A DNA stretch of 64,000 nt, from assembly GCF_000215705.1 (NCBI RefSeq), contig NC_015677.1:62001-126000 (forward strand). Reading direction: 5' to 3'. The position numbers and the translations under genes were made by a program. The DNA comes from Ramlibacter tataouinensis TTB310 (GTDB taxonomy: Bacteria; Pseudomonadota; Gammaproteobacteria; Burkholderiales; Burkholderiaceae_C). Each line of letters begins with the position of its first letter. The stretch's first letter is position 1. The notes under the pieces were generated by a model that ran no database searches, was not told the origin of the DNA, and saw nothing but the letters and a program-made list of their open reading frames with translations. This document shows positions 8,577 to 16,803 of this stretch, one piece after another.

Positions 8577-9422
8577 TTGCACACCTCCACCGTCGAAGCC
8601 GTCCTGGAATACCAGGTGCGCGCGCCCACGCATTTCTGCTTCAACCTCGAGGCGGCGCACCGGCCCACGCAGAAGATCAACCGCGAGGCGCTCGCCGTGT
8701 CCTCGGGGGTGGCGGTGCACGGCTTCACCGACCCGCCCAGCGGCAACCGGTTCTTCCGTTTCGACGCCTCGCCGGGGCCCTTGATCGTGAGCTACCGCGC
8801 CGAGGTGGAGGTGGTCCCGGAGCAGGTCGACGAGCAGCTGCCGCAGACGCTGGTGGGGCAGGTGCCGGACGAGATCTTCCACTACCTCATGCCCACGCGC
8901 TACTGCGAATCCGACGTGCTGGGCACCGTGGCGCAGCAGCTGTTCGGCGACGGGCCCGAGGGGATCGCCAGGGTACGGCGCATCGTGCACTGGATCCACG
9001 ACAGCATCGCCTACCAGCCTGGCTCGACCGACTCCATGACCACCGCGCGGGACGTGTTCGTGCGGCGCGCCGGCGTGTGCCGCGATTTCGCCCACCTGGG
9101 CATCACCTTCTGCCGGGCGCTCAACATCCCGGCGCGGCTGGTGGCCGGCTACGTGTGGTTCGACGATCCGCCGCAGGACTTCCATGCCGTCTTCGAGGCC
9201 TGGATCGGCGGGCGCTGGGTGCTGTTCGATGCGACCGGCCTGGCGCCGGTGGACCGGCTGGTGCGCACGGGCACGGGCAGCGATGCCAAGGACGTGGCCT
9301 TCGCCACCTTCTTCGGCGAGGTGGCGATGACGCGCAAGGAGGTGCGGGTGCACGAGCATGACCCGCGCGGCCGCGTGCCCGATGGCGGGCCCGCGGTGGC
9401 GCTGGCGGTCGGCGGCGCCTAG
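8577..9422 (+). CDS. transglutaminase-like cysteine peptidase family protein
   Basis: A 281-residue protein with a bacterial transglutaminase-like core. The catalytic triad is visible: Cys in RRAGVCRDFAHLG near residue 167, His in DFHAVFEAWI near 203, and Asp in WVLFDATG near 217. The N-terminal 100 residues form the beta-rich domain usual in this family. Bacterial members are mostly putative peptidases of unknown substrate. The start is TTG at 8577; no ATG lies close upstream in frame. Its stop overlaps by four bases the convergent stop of the symporter-type gene. Confidence 0.85.
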   Translation: MHTSTVEAVLEYQVRAPTHFCFNLEAAHRPTQKINREALAVSSGVAVHGFTDPPSGNRFFRFDASPGPLIVSYRAEVEVVPEQVDEQLPQTLVGQVPDEIFHYLMPTRYCESDVLGTVAQQLFGDGPEGIARVRRIVHWIHDSIAYQPGSTDSMTTARDVFVRRAGVCRDFAHLGITFCRALNIPARLVAGYVWFDDPPQDFHAVFEAWIGGRWVLFDATGLAPVDRLVRTGTGSDAKDVAFATFFGEVAMTRKEVRVHEHDPRGRVPDGGPAVALAVGGA

Positions 9423-10178
9423 GCGCTCGCCCGGTGCGGGGCCGCTGCGCGCCGGGGCCGCAGCAGCAGCAGGCCGAACAGTGCCGCCGTGAGGTACATG
9501 GACACCGAGTAGATGGCCGAGGGCAGGGCGAGCTGGAAGTTGTCCAGCACCGACAGCGCGATGTACAGCGACAGCGTGGAGTTGTGGATGCCGATCTCGA
9601 AGGCGACGGCCGTGGCCAGGGACTTGTCCAGCCCGCTGGCGCGGCTCACGTGGTAGCCGGCCAGCAGGCTCAGCAGGTTGAACGCCACCACCGCTGGACC
9701 GATGCTGGCGAAAGACTCGCGCAGTGCGCTCCACTCCTTGGCGATGGCGATCAGGGCGAACGCGGCCAGCACCAGTGCGCTGAACCACCTGGCCGCCGCT
9801 GGCGAAGTGCTGGATCGCCCAGTTGGCGATCAGCGGCAGCGTGGCGATGGACAGCACGGTGTTGATGGCCGTCAGCGAGATGTTCATGGCCACGTTGCCG
9901 CCGAACAGGTGCGAGAACAGATTGGCCGACACGCCGCCCGGCGATGCCGCCAGCAGCATCAAGCCGATGGCGTACACCGGCGCCAGCCCGAATGCCGTGA
10001 CGATGCCGTAGCAGGCGGCCGGCAGCAGCACCACCTGCAGCAGCAAGGCGACCACCACGGCGCGCGGATGGTGCAGCAGGCGCCGGAAGTCGCCCACCGC
10101 GAGCGACAGGCCCAGGCCGAACATCACCAGGGCCAGCGAGACCAGCAGCAGGGTGGGCAGCAGTTGGGTGAAGCTCAT
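9419..10178 (-). pseudogene. bile acid:sodium symporter family (BASS) gene, frameshifted and internally shortened
   Basis: The N-terminal part, from the ATG at 10178, encodes four or five BASS-like helices including SPGGVSANLFSHLFGGNVAMN and continues to IQHFAS near 9800. The family C-terminal half (FNLLSLLAGYHVSRA, EIGIHNSTLSLYIALS) is in another frame and ends at 9419. Joining the frames near 9791-9801 gives about 252 codons, whereas family members usually have about 290-310. The helix that normally lies between these parts seems absent, so I infer a deletion of roughly 45-50 codons plus a one-base frame change. A sequencing slip alone would not explain the missing helix. It lies 15 bases downstream of the aldolase gene on the opposite reading flank. 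Confidence 0.7.
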
Positions 10179-10193
10179 GGGGCGTCCCCGGCC

Positions 10194-10952
10194 TCAGGTC
10201 CTGTACGACGCATCGGTGCGGTCCAGCCTGCGCAGCAGGGCGGGCCAGGCGATGCCCGCGCCCTGGCCGGCAGTCACCTGCTTCATCACTTGCGGCAGGC
10301 CTTGCAGGATGCGCGGATCCACGGTGACCAGCTCGCCACCCCCGGCCTGCGCATCGATCTGGATGCGGCAGGTGTTCTCGAAGGTGTACATGGAGAGAAA
10401 GGCCTCGGGCACCGACTTGCCCACGGTGAGCAGGCCGTGGTTGCGCAGCACGAGGAAGGTCTTGCCGCCCAGGTCGGCCACCAGGCGCGGTCTTTCTTCG
10501 TCGCGCAGGGCCACGCCCTCGTAGTCGTGGTAGGCCAGGGAGGCCAGGACGAAGGTGCTCTGCTGGCTGATGGGCAGCACGCCGTTCTTCTGCGCGCTCA
10601 CGGCCACGCCGGCGCGGGTATGGGTGTGCAGCACGCACTGCACGTCGTGCCGCGCGTCATGGATGCAGCTGTGGATGGTGAAGCCGGCGGGGTTCACGGG
10701 GAAGGGCGAGTCGATCACCTTGTTGCACTGCGCGTCGACCTTGACCAGCGAGGACGCGGTGATCTCGTCGAACATCAGCCCGTAGGGGTTGATCAGGAAG
10801 TGGTGCTCGGGCCCGGGCACGCGCGCGCTGATGTGGGTGAACACCAGGTCGCTCCAGCCGTACATCGCCACCAGGCGGTAGCAGGCGGCCAGGTCGACGC
10901 GCAGTTGCCCCTCCTCGGCGCTGACGACTTCCTTGAGGGATGCGATGTTCAT
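10194..10952 (-). CDS. class II aldolase/adducin family protein
   Basis: A 252-residue cytosolic protein with the class II aldolase fold. The zinc-binding His pair is seen in VLHTHTRAGVAV and the third His in LVLRNHGLLTVG. The N-terminal ACYRLVAMYGWSDLVFTHISARVPG is typical of the sugar-phosphate aldolase/decarboxylase group that also includes sequences annotated as adducin-like. The ATG at 10952 follows a GGAGAC ribosome site at good spacing, so ten upstream codons of the open frame were dropped. The substrate is not predictable. Confidence 0.88.
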   Translation of the reverse strand: MNIASLKEVVSAEEGQLRVDLAACYRLVAMYGWSDLVFTHISARVPGPEHHFLINPYGLMFDEITASSLVKVDAQCNKVIDSPFPVNPAGFTIHSCIHDARHDVQCVLHTHTRAGVAVSAQKNGVLPISQQSTFVLASLAYHDYEGVALRDEERPRLVADLGGKTFLVLRNHGLLTVGKSVPEAFLSMYTFENTCRIQIDAQAGGGELVTVDPRILQGLPQVMKQVTAGQGAGIAWPALLRRLDRTDASYRT

Positions 10953-11009
10953 GAGTGTCTCCTTGGAATGATGCGGCGCCATCTTGCACCCGCGGCAGGC
11001 AGCGCGGTG

Positions 11010-11276
11010 TCAAGCAACGGACATCGGCGCGGTCGCGCTTTCCAGGCGGCCGAGCCAGTGCAGGGCGTGGGCCGCGTCCGGGCCGCACATCTCGGCCGCG
11101 GGACGTAGGCCGCCGCATACGGCTGGCCGCTCGGGCCGGCCGAACAGACGGCAGCGGTGGGCGTCGTCCAGCTGCACGCAGCGCACGCCGGCCGGCTTGC
11201 CCTGCGGCATGCCGGGGATGGGCGAGCTGATGGACGGCGCGATGCAGCAGGCGCCGCAACCGGGGCGGCAGTTCAT
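11010..11276 (-). CDS. YkgJ-type cysteine cluster protein
   Basis: An 88-residue protein with the compact zinc- or iron-binding cysteine pattern of the YkgJ/UPF0153 family: CRPGCGACC at residues 3-11, then RCVQLDD, HRCRLFG, PAVCGGL and EMCG. Family function is not established. It is the second of three small same-strand genes (FMN reductase, this protein, aldolase) with gaps of 30 and 57 bases, so they may be cotranscribed. Confidence 0.85.
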   Translation of the reverse strand: MNCRPGCGACCIAPSISSPIPGMPQGKPAGVRCVQLDDAHRCRLFGRPERPAVCGGLRPAAEMCGPDAAHALHWLGRLESATAPMSVA

Positions 11277-11306
11277 GCGGTGGGGGCGGGTGGGTGGCGC
11301 TGCCGG

Positions 11307-11891
11307 CTACGTTGCCTGGAAGCGGGTCGCGGCCCAGACCACCTGGTCGATGACGGTCTGCACGCTCTTGCGCGCGCGCTCGTCGGCCAGCTGGCCAGCG
11401 GCGTCGAAGGCGTCGCCGGCGCGGCCCAGGGCGAAGGTGGTGGGAGCGACCCAGAAGTGCAGGTTCATCAGCAGCGGCGCCAGGTGGCTTTGCGAACGCA
11501 GGCCGCCCAAGGCGCCCGGCGAGGCGCTGAGCATGCCCACCACTTTGCCGCGGGTGGACTTGAAGCCGTCCTGCCAGGCCGGGTCGGCGCGTACCGGGCT
11601 GGAGATCCAGTCCAGCGTGTTCTTCAGCAGCGCGGGGTAGCTGGCGTTGTACTCGGGCGCGCAGATGATCCAGGCCGGATGCTCCCAGCCGATCTGCTTG
11701 AGCCGCATCACGTCGGCCGGCGTGCCCTGGGCTTCCAGGTCGGCGTTGTACATGGGGATGTCGAAGTCGCCCAGCTCGAGGTGGGTGACCTCCACGCCCG
11801 GGTGGGCGTGCGCCAGGTCGGCGGTGGCACGGGCGAGCTGGCGGTTGAAGGATTGCTGGCGGGTGCTGCCCGCGAAAACCAGGAGCTTCAT
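11307..11891 (-). CDS. NAD(P)H-dependent FMN reductase
   Basis: A 194-residue flavodoxin-like reductase. The FMN-phosphate loop is GSTRQQSFNRQLA near the N-terminus and the isoalloxazine loop is APEYNASYPALLKNTLDW near residues 75-92, the hallmarks of the NADPH-dependent FMN/azoreductase family (ChrR, YieF). Such enzymes reduce quinones, azo compounds or chromate. The start at 11891 gives a complete first strand (MKLLVFAGSTR). It is divergent from the toxin-antitoxin pair across 75 bases. Confidence 0.9.
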   Translation of the reverse strand: MKLLVFAGSTRQQSFNRQLARATADLAHAHPGVEVTHLELGDFDIPMYNADLEAQGTPADVMRLKQIGWEHPAWIICAPEYNASYPALLKNTLDWISSPVRADPAWQDGFKSTRGKVVGMLSASPGALGGLRSQSHLAPLLMNLHFWVAPTTFALGRAGDAFDAAGQLADERARKSVQTVIDQVVWAATRFQAT

Positions 11892-11939
11892 GGCGGGATT
11901 GCAGCACAGGTCGGTGCGGCTTGGGGCTTCTCGCCTAAA

Positions 11940-11966
11940 ATGTACAAATCCATGGAGATGTACAAA
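11940..11966. promoter_or_regulatory. repeated TGTACA sites before the toxin-antitoxin genes
   Basis: The nine bases ATGTACAAA occur at 11940-11948 and again at 11958-11966. Each contains the palindrome TGTACA (11941-11946 and 11959-11964), with centres 18 bases apart. Antitoxins of the Phd/YefM family repress their own operons by binding paired palindromes near the start codon, so this is a likely autoregulatory operator. Binding is inferred, not seen. Confidence 0.55.
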
Positions 11967-12209
11967 ATGCACGTGCTGCCGCTGAGCGAGTTCCGCGCCA
12001 ATGCCTCGGCCATGCTGGACTTGGTCGAGAAAGGCGAGACCGTGCGCATCATGCGCCACGGCAAGCCTGTGGCCGATCTGGTTCCGGTGGTACCCGAACC
12101 TGCCTCGAAGCCCAGCTACCAGGCACCGTTCGAGCCGGTGATTCCCTTGCCCGCCGGCTATTCGGCCGTCCGCGGCTTGCTGGACGAGCGGGCGCAGGAG
12201 CGGTGGTGA
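11967..12209 (+). CDS. type II antitoxin, Phd/YefM family
   Basis: An 80-residue antitoxin. The conserved N-terminal Phd/YefM fold is clear (LSEFRANASAMLDLVEKGE, then RIMRHGKPVADLVPV), and the remaining 35 residues form the flexible toxin-binding tail. Three upstream in-frame ATGs exist at 11940, 11952 and 11958. The one at 11967 is preferred because GGAG at 11954-11957 sits nine bases before it. The stop codon overlaps the toxin start (TGATG), which ensures coupled translation. It neutralises the PIN-domain toxin that follows and probably represses the operon. Confidence 0.88.
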   Translation: MHVLPLSEFRANASAMLDLVEKGETVRIMRHGKPVADLVPVVPEPASKPSYQAPFEPVIPLPAGYSAVRGLLDERAQERW

Positions 12210-12628
12210 TGCGCGTGCTGTTCGACACCTCGGCGCTGCTCAAGCGTTACCTGCCCGAGCCGGGCCGCGAGGCCCTGTTGTCACTGATGGGGCAGGCGCG
12301 CCCGGTCGTGGCCGCGCCAAATTGCAAGGTGGAGCTGTACTCGGCGCTCAACCGCGTGCGCCGTGACACCGGCGCTTCCGACGAGCTGTACCGGCAGACC
12401 TGCGCCGAGGTGGAGCGCAACTTCGGCGACTTCAACGTGGTGCCCATGACCGGCGTGCTGGAACGGGCCGCCATCCGGGCGCTGGAAGCAGCGCCCTTGC
12501 GCGCCGGTGACGCGCTGCACGTCGGCGCGGCGCTGGCCGCGGGGGTCGACCTGTTCGTCACGGCCGACCGACGACAGTACCAGGGCGCCCTGGCCACCGG
12601 CCTGAAAGCCACCTTGCTGGAGGAGTGA
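12209..12628 (+). CDS. PIN-domain ribonuclease toxin (VapC-like)
   Basis: A 139-residue PIN-domain protein, expected to be a metal-dependent RNase that cleaves tRNA or rRNA when released from its antitoxin. The acidic active-site residues are visible: Asp in [15 protein letters not shown], Glu in [10 protein letters not shown], Asp in [12 protein letters not shown] and Asp in VTADRRQ. The ATG overlaps the antitoxin stop by one base. The pair (Phd/YefM antitoxin with PIN toxin) is a common hybrid type II module. It sits 4 bases upstream of mnmG, so read-through into an essential-type gene is possible. Confidence 0.9.
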   Translation: MRVLFDTSALLKRYLPEPGREALLSLMGQARPVVAAPNCKVELYSALNRVRRDTGASDELYRQTCAEVERNFGDFNVVPMTGVLERAAIRALEAAPLRAGDALHVGAALAAGVDLFVTADRRQYQGALATGLKATLLEE

Positions 12629-12632
12629 AGCG

Positions 12633-14591
12633 ATGCTGTACCCCGAAGAATTCGACGTCATCGTGGTCGGTGGCGGCCATGCCGGTACCGAGGCGGCGCT
12701 GGCCGCCGCCCGCATGGGTTGCAAGACCCTGCTGCTGACCCACAACATCGAGACGCTGGGCCAGATGAGCTGCAACCCGTCCATCGGCGGCATCGGCAAG
12801 GGCCACCTGGTCAAGGAAGTGGACGCGCTGGGCGGGGTCATGGCCATTGCCACGGACGAGGGCGGCATCCAGTTCCGCATCCTCAACGGCTCCAAGGGCC
12901 CGGCGGTGCGGGCCACCCGGGCCCAGGCCGACCGGGTGCTCTACAAGGCCGCGATCCGGCGACGGCTGGAGAACCAGCCCCATCTGCAGCTGTTCCAGCA
13001 GGCGGTGGACGACCTGATGGTGGAAGGGGACCGGGTGGTGGGCGCCGTGACCCAGGTGGGCATCCGGTTCCGCTCACGCACCGTGGTGCTGACCGCCGGC
13101 ACCTTCCTGGACGGCAAGATCCACGTGGGGCTGAACAATTACGCCGCCGGCCGGGCTGGCGACCCGCCGGCCGTGTCGCTGTCGGCCCGGCTCAAGGAGC
13201 TGCAGCTGCCGCAGGGCCGGCTCAAGACCGGCACACCACCCCGGATCGACGGCCGGACCATCGACTTCTCCCGGTGCGAAGAGCAGCCGGGTGACCTGGA
13301 GCCCGTGCCCGTGTTCAGCTTCATGGGCCGCGCCGAGATGCACCCGCGCCAGGTGCCGTGCTGGATCACTCACACCAACGAGCGTACGCACGAGATCATC
13401 CGCTCCGGCTTCGACCGCAGCCCCATGTTCACCGGCAAGATCGAAGGGGTAGGGCCGCGCTACTGCCCCAGCGTGGAGGACAAGATCAACCGCTTTGCCG
13501 GCAAGGAAAGCCACCAGATTTTCCTGGAGCCGGAGGGCCTGGACACGCACGAGGTCTATCCCAACGGGATTTCCACCAGCCTGCCGTTCGACGTCCAGCT
13601 GCAGCTGGTGCGCTCCATGGCAGGCCTGGAGAACGCGCACATCCTGCGGCCGGGCTATGCCATCGAGTACGACTACTTCGACCCGCGCTCGCTCAAGAGC
13701 AGTTTCGAGACACGGCAGATCGCCGGATTGTTCTTCGCCGGCCAGATCAATGGCACGACCGGCTACGAGGAAGCGGCGGCGCAAGGCCTGTTCGCGGGCA
13801 TCAACGCGGCGCTGCAGTGCCAGGGGCGCGAGCCCTGGCTGCCGCGCCGCGACGAGGCCTACCTAGGCGTGCTGGTGGACGACCTGATCACCAAGGGGGT
13901 GACGGAGCCGTACCGCATGTTCACCAGCCGCGCCGAGTTCCGGCTGCAACTGCGCGAGGACAACGCCGACATGCGCCTGACCGAGGCGGGCCGCCGCCTG
14001 GGCCTGGTGGATGACCGGCGCTGGGAGGCGTTCAACCGAAAGCGCGATGCTGTTTCACGTGAAACGCAGCGCCTGGCCTCGACCTGGGTGAATCCTCGCA
14101 ACCTGCCGGCAGCCGAATCCGAGCGCGTTCTGGGCAAAGCCATCGAGCATGAGCACAACCTGGGCGACCTGCTGCGCCGGCCGGGGGTGGGGTACGAGGT
14201 GCTCACCGGCATGGACGGCGGCCGCCTCGCTTCACCGGCTGTTTCACGTGAAACCTTGGGCGAGCTGTACGAGCCGGTGGTCGAGCAGATCGAGATCGCG
14301 GCCAAGTACGCCGGCTATATCGAGCGCCAGAAGGACGAGGTGGAGCGCACCGCTTCCTACGAAAACCTGCGCCTGCCCGCCGAGCTGGACTACATGCAGG
14401 TGGCCGCGCTGTCGATCGAGGTCCGGCAGAAGCTGAGCCGGCACCGGCCAGACACGCTGGGGCAGGCCTCCCGAATTTCCGGCATCACACCGGCGGCGAT
14501 CTCGCTGCTGCTGGTGCATCTCAAGAAAAACCGGTTCCGCGGTTTCGGCGACAGGGCGGACCGGCAGGCAGCGGACGCGCCCGTTGCATGA
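12633..14591 (+). CDS. mnmG: tRNA uridine-5-carboxymethylaminomethyl modification enzyme MnmG (GidA)
   Basis: An FAD-dependent enzyme of 652 residues which, with MnmE, installs the carboxymethylaminomethyl group on wobble uridine 34 of certain tRNAs. The dinucleotide-binding motif [19 protein letters not shown] is at residues 11-29, followed by the family blocks [18 protein letters not shown] and [11 protein letters not shown]. Conserved C-terminal blocks [15 protein letters not shown] and [12 protein letters not shown] are intact. The gene is slightly longer than the E. coli homologue (629 residues). Two parS-like sites lie inside its 3' part. It is followed by rsmG, parA and parB, the usual origin-proximal order. 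Confidence 0.97.
   Translation: MLYPEEFDVIVVGGGHAGTEAALAAARMGCKTLLLTHNIETLGQMSCNPSIGGIGKGHLVKEVDALGGVMAIATDEGGIQFRILNGSKGPAVRATRAQADRVLYKAAIRRRLENQPHLQLFQQAVDDLMVEGDRVVGAVTQVGIRFRSRTVVLTAGTFLDGKIHVGLNNYAAGRAGDPPAVSLSARLKELQLPQGRLKTGTPPRIDGRTIDFSRCEEQPGDLEPVPVFSFMGRAEMHPRQVPCWITHTNERTHEIIRSGFDRSPMFTGKIEGVGPRYCPSVEDKINRFAGKESHQIFLEPEGLDTHEVYPNGISTSLPFDVQLQLVRSMAGLENAHILRPGYAIEYDYFDPRSLKSSFETRQIAGLFFAGQINGTTGYEEAAAQGLFAGINAALQCQGREPWLPRRDEAYLGVLVDDLITKGVTEPYRMFTSRAEFRLQLREDNADMRLTEAGRRLGLVDDRRWEAFNRKRDAVSRETQRLASTWVNPRNLPAAESERVLGKAIEHEHNLGDLLRRPGVGYEVLTGMDGGRLASPAVSRETLGELYEPVVEQIEIAAKYAGYIERQKDEVERTASYENLRLPAELDYMQVAALSIEVRQKLSRHRPDTLGQASRISGITPAAISLLLVHLKKNRFRGFGDRADRQAADAPVA
14050..14065. 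promoter_or_regulatory. parS-like site 1, within mnmG
   Basis: The bases TGTTTCACGTGAAAC, followed by G, match the near-universal chromosomal parS palindrome (TGTTTCACGTGAAACA) at all but the last base. It is read through in frame by mnmG as Val-Ser-Arg-Glu-Thr. ParB encoded 3.3 kb downstream should load here and spread. The match is exact enough that chance is unlikely. Confidence 0.85.
14240..14255. promoter_or_regulatory. parS-like site 2, within mnmG
   Basis: A second TGTTTCACGTGAAAC followed by C, 190 bases after the first, again one terminal mismatch from the consensus. It is also encoded in frame as Val-Ser-Arg-Glu-Thr. Clustering of sites close to parAB is typical for chromosomal segregation loci. 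Confidence 0.85.
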
Positions 14592-14649
14592 AAAGGCTGG
14601 CTTTTGCCCCGCCCTGGGGCAGGGCGGTCCATCCGCCGGAGCTTGCCTC
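14592..14649 (+). promoter_or_regulatory. hairpin and ribosome site before rsmG
   Basis: The mnmG-rsmG spacer contains the inverted repeat CCGCCCT (14609-14615) and AGGGCGG (14621-14627) with a five-base loop, and GGAG eight bases before the TTG start of rsmG. The hairpin has no following T run, so it is not a classical terminator. It could moderate rsmG translation or stability. Confidence 0.35.
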
Positions 14650-15315
14650 TTGAGTGCTTCCGGGAGCCATCCGCTGTCCGCGCCGCTGGCGACTGGCCTG
14701 GCCGCGCTGGGCTTGGCCTTGGCGCCGGACCAGCAGGCGCGGTTGCTGGCCTACCTGGACCTGATCGCCAAGTGGAACCGGGTCTACAACCTGACCGCGG
14801 TGCGCGAGCCTTACGAGATGCTCACCCACCACCTGCTGGACAGCCTGGCGGTGGTGCAGCCTTTGCATCGCCACACCGGCGGGGCGGCAGCCCGCGTGCT
14901 GGATGTGGGATCCGGCGCCGGCCTGCCCGGGGTGGTGCTGGCCATCTGCGAACCGCAGATGCAGGTGGACTGCGTGGACACGGTGGCCAAGAAGGCGGCG
15001 TTCATCCAGCAGGTGGCCGCCAGCCTGGGGCTTGCCAACCTGCGTGGCCTGCATGACCGGGTCGAGCACCTGGCCGGGCCGTACGACGTGGTCTGCTCCC
15101 GCGCCTTTGCCTCGTTGCGGGACTTCGTCACCTGGTCGGCCGGCGCGCTGGCAGAGCACGGGGCTTGGATGGCATTGAAAGGCAAGTACCCGGAAGCCGA
15201 GATAGCCGTGCTGGGCCAGGAAGTGGCCGTGTTTCACGTGGAACCCCTGCATGTTCCCGGCCTGGAGGCCGAGCGTTGCCTGGTCTGGCTGAAAAAGCAG
15301 CCGGCGGCGCGCTAG
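14650..15315 (+). CDS. rsmG: 16S rRNA (guanine527-N7)-methyltransferase RsmG (GidB)
   Basis: A 221-residue SAM-dependent methyltransferase that modifies G527 of 16S rRNA; loss in other bacteria gives low-level streptomycin resistance. The SAM-binding motif RVLDVGSGAGLPGVVLAI and the upstream NLTAVREPYEMLTHHLLDSL are diagnostic. TTG at 14650 is taken as start because GGAG is placed eight bases upstream and the protein then has family length. An alternative TTG at 14584 would overlap mnmG. A degenerate parS site lies in the 3' end. Confidence 0.95.
   Translation: MSASGSHPLSAPLATGLAALGLALAPDQQARLLAYLDLIAKWNRVYNLTAVREPYEMLTHHLLDSLAVVQPLHRHTGGAAARVLDVGSGAGLPGVVLAICEPQMQVDCVDTVAKKAAFIQQVAASLGLANLRGLHDRVEHLAGPYDVVCSRAFASLRDFVTWSAGALAEHGAWMALKGKYPEAEIAVLGQEVAVFHVEPLHVPGLEAERCLVWLKKQPAAR
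15230..15245. promoter_or_regulatory. degenerate parS-like site 3, within rsmG
   Basis: TGTTTCACGTGGAAC followed by C differs from the parS consensus at one internal base (G for A) and at the last base. It is encoded as Phe-His-Val-Glu in rsmG. ParB often tolerates such variants with reduced affinity, so this may be a weak loading site. Confidence 0.65.
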
Positions 15316-15355
15316 CCGTCACGTAAACTCGGCCTTCCATCCGAGGGGGCTCACG

Positions 15356-15970
15356 TTGTTCGGCATCGCAGACTACGGCGCGTTCGTCGCCGCCATCATC
15401 CTGTTCCTGGCCATTCCGGGCCCCGGCAACCTGGCGCTCATCACCTCCACGGGCAAGGGCGGCATCCGCGCCGGACTGGCCGCCACCCTGGGCGTGATCG
15501 CGGGTGACCAGGTGCTGATGTGGGCGGCCGTGGCCGGAGTGGCCGCCTTGCTGGCTGCCTACCCGACGGCTTTCGCCGCCGTGCAATGGCTGGGCGCCGC
15601 CTACCTGGCCTGGCTGGGCCTGAAGATGCTGCTGGCCAAGCCGGGTGATGCGCCGGTGCTGCACATGGAACCGCGGCGCTATTTCCGGCAGGCGGCGGTC
15701 ATCACCCTGCTCAACCCCAAGGCCATCGTCTTCTACATGGCGTTCTTCCCGCTGTTCGTAGACCCGGCTCGGCATCAAGGAATGTTCACCTTCGGCGCCA
15801 TGGCGCTGACCATCGCCGTGCTCACTTTTCTGTATTGCGCGACCGTGGTGCTGCTCACCCATTTCCTGGCCGAGCGACTCAAGGCCAGCCCGCTCATCGG
15901 GCGGGTGCTGGAGAAGGTGGCGGGCGTGTTCCTGATCGGCTTCGGCGTCAAGCTGGCCGTGTCCAAGTAA
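15356..15970 (+). CDS. LysE family amino-acid exporter
   Basis: A 204-residue inner-membrane protein with five to six helices. The family signature PGPGNLALITSTGKGGIRAG in the first loop and the central LNPKAIVFYMAFFPLFV identify the LysE/RhtB exporter superfamily. The start is TTG at 15356 behind a GAGGGGG ribosome site; the preceding gene ends 40 bases upstream. The exported substrate (basic amino acid, threonine/homoserine or other) cannot be told. Its position between rsmG and parA puts it in the segregation gene cluster, apparently as a passenger. Confidence 0.88.
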   Translation: MFGIADYGAFVAAIILFLAIPGPGNLALITSTGKGGIRAGLAATLGVIAGDQVLMWAAVAGVAALLAAYPTAFAAVQWLGAAYLAWLGLKMLLAKPGDAPVLHMEPRRYFRQAAVITLLNPKAIVFYMAFFPLFVDPARHQGMFTFGAMALTIAVLTFLYCATVVLLTHFLAERLKASPLIGRVLEKVAGVFLIGFGVKLAVSK

Positions 15971-15978
15971 GCCGCGTC

Positions 15979-16749
15979 ATGGCCAAGATCTTCTGCATCG
16001 CCAACCAGAAGGGCGGCGTCGGCAAGACGACCACCACCGTGAACCTGGCCGCCGGCCTGGCCAAGGTGGGCCAGCGCGTGCTGATGGTGGACCTGGACCC
16101 GCAGGGCAATGCCACCATGGGGTCGAACGTGGACAAGCGCAAGCTCGCGCACACGGTCTACGACGTGCTGCTGGAATCCGCCACCGTGGCCGAAGCGCGC
16201 GTGAACAGCGAGAAGTGCGGCTACCACGTGCTGGGCGCCAACCGCGACCTGGCCGGCGCCGAGGTGGAACTGGTGGACCAGGAGCGCCGCGAGAAGCGCC
16301 TGAAGGATGCGGTGGCCGCGGTCGATGCCGACTACGACTTCGTGCTGATCGACTGCCCGCCTTCGCTGTCCATGCTCACGCTCAACGGCCTGTGCGCCGC
16401 ACACGGCGTGATCGTGCCCATGCAGTGCGAGTACTTCGCGCTGGAAGGGCTGTCGGACCTGGTCAACACCATCAAGCAGGTGCACGCCAACCTGAACCCC
16501 GACCTGAAGATCATCGGCCTGCTGCGCGTGATGTACGACCCGCGCATCACGCTGCAGCAGCAGGTGAGCGACCAGCTCAAGGCGCACTTCGGCGAGAAGG
16601 TGTTCGACACCGTGATCCCGCGCAACGTGCGCCTGGCCGAGGCGCCCAGCTACGGCCTGCCCGGCGTGGTGTTCGACCCCGCGGCGCGCGGCAGCCAGGC
16701 CTTCGTGGAGTTCGCCAACGAAATGGTGGGACGCATCCACAAGATGTGA
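15979..16749 (+). CDS. parA: chromosome partitioning ATPase ParA (Soj)
   Basis: A 256-residue Walker-type ATPase that moves or organises ParB-parS complexes during chromosome segregation. The deviant Walker A motif is NQKGGVGKTTTTVNLA at residues 8-23, Walker A' follows at VDLDPQGNAT, and Walker B at VLIDCPPSLSMLT. There is no N-terminal DNA-binding extension, as expected for chromosomal ParA. It starts 8 bases after the lysE-like gene. Partner ParB is encoded after an intervening hydrolase gene. Confidence 0.95.
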   Translation: MAKIFCIANQKGGVGKTTTTVNLAAGLAKVGQRVLMVDLDPQGNATMGSNVDKRKLAHTVYDVLLESATVAEARVNSEKCGYHVLGANRDLAGAEVELVDQERREKRLKDAVAAVDADYDFVLIDCPPSLSMLTLNGLCAAHGVIVPMQCEYFALEGLSDLVNTIKQVHANLNPDLKIIGLLRVMYDPRITLQQQVSDQLKAHFGEKVFDTVIPRNVRLAEAPSYGLPGVVFDPAARGSQAFVEFANEMVGRIHKM

Positions 16750-16803
16750 AGGCCGGCCGCAAGGTCGCATGGCGTCAAGTTCTTTCGCTATTGAATCGGT
16801 AGC

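Noticed and set aside
14592..14649. A terminator between mnmG and rsmG
   Set aside because: The hairpin is GC-rich but has no T run and lies just before a ribosome site.
12629..15355. Placing oriC in this block
   Set aside because: parS sites suggest proximity to the origin, but I saw no cluster of DnaA boxes, no AT-rich unwinding region and no dnaA gene.
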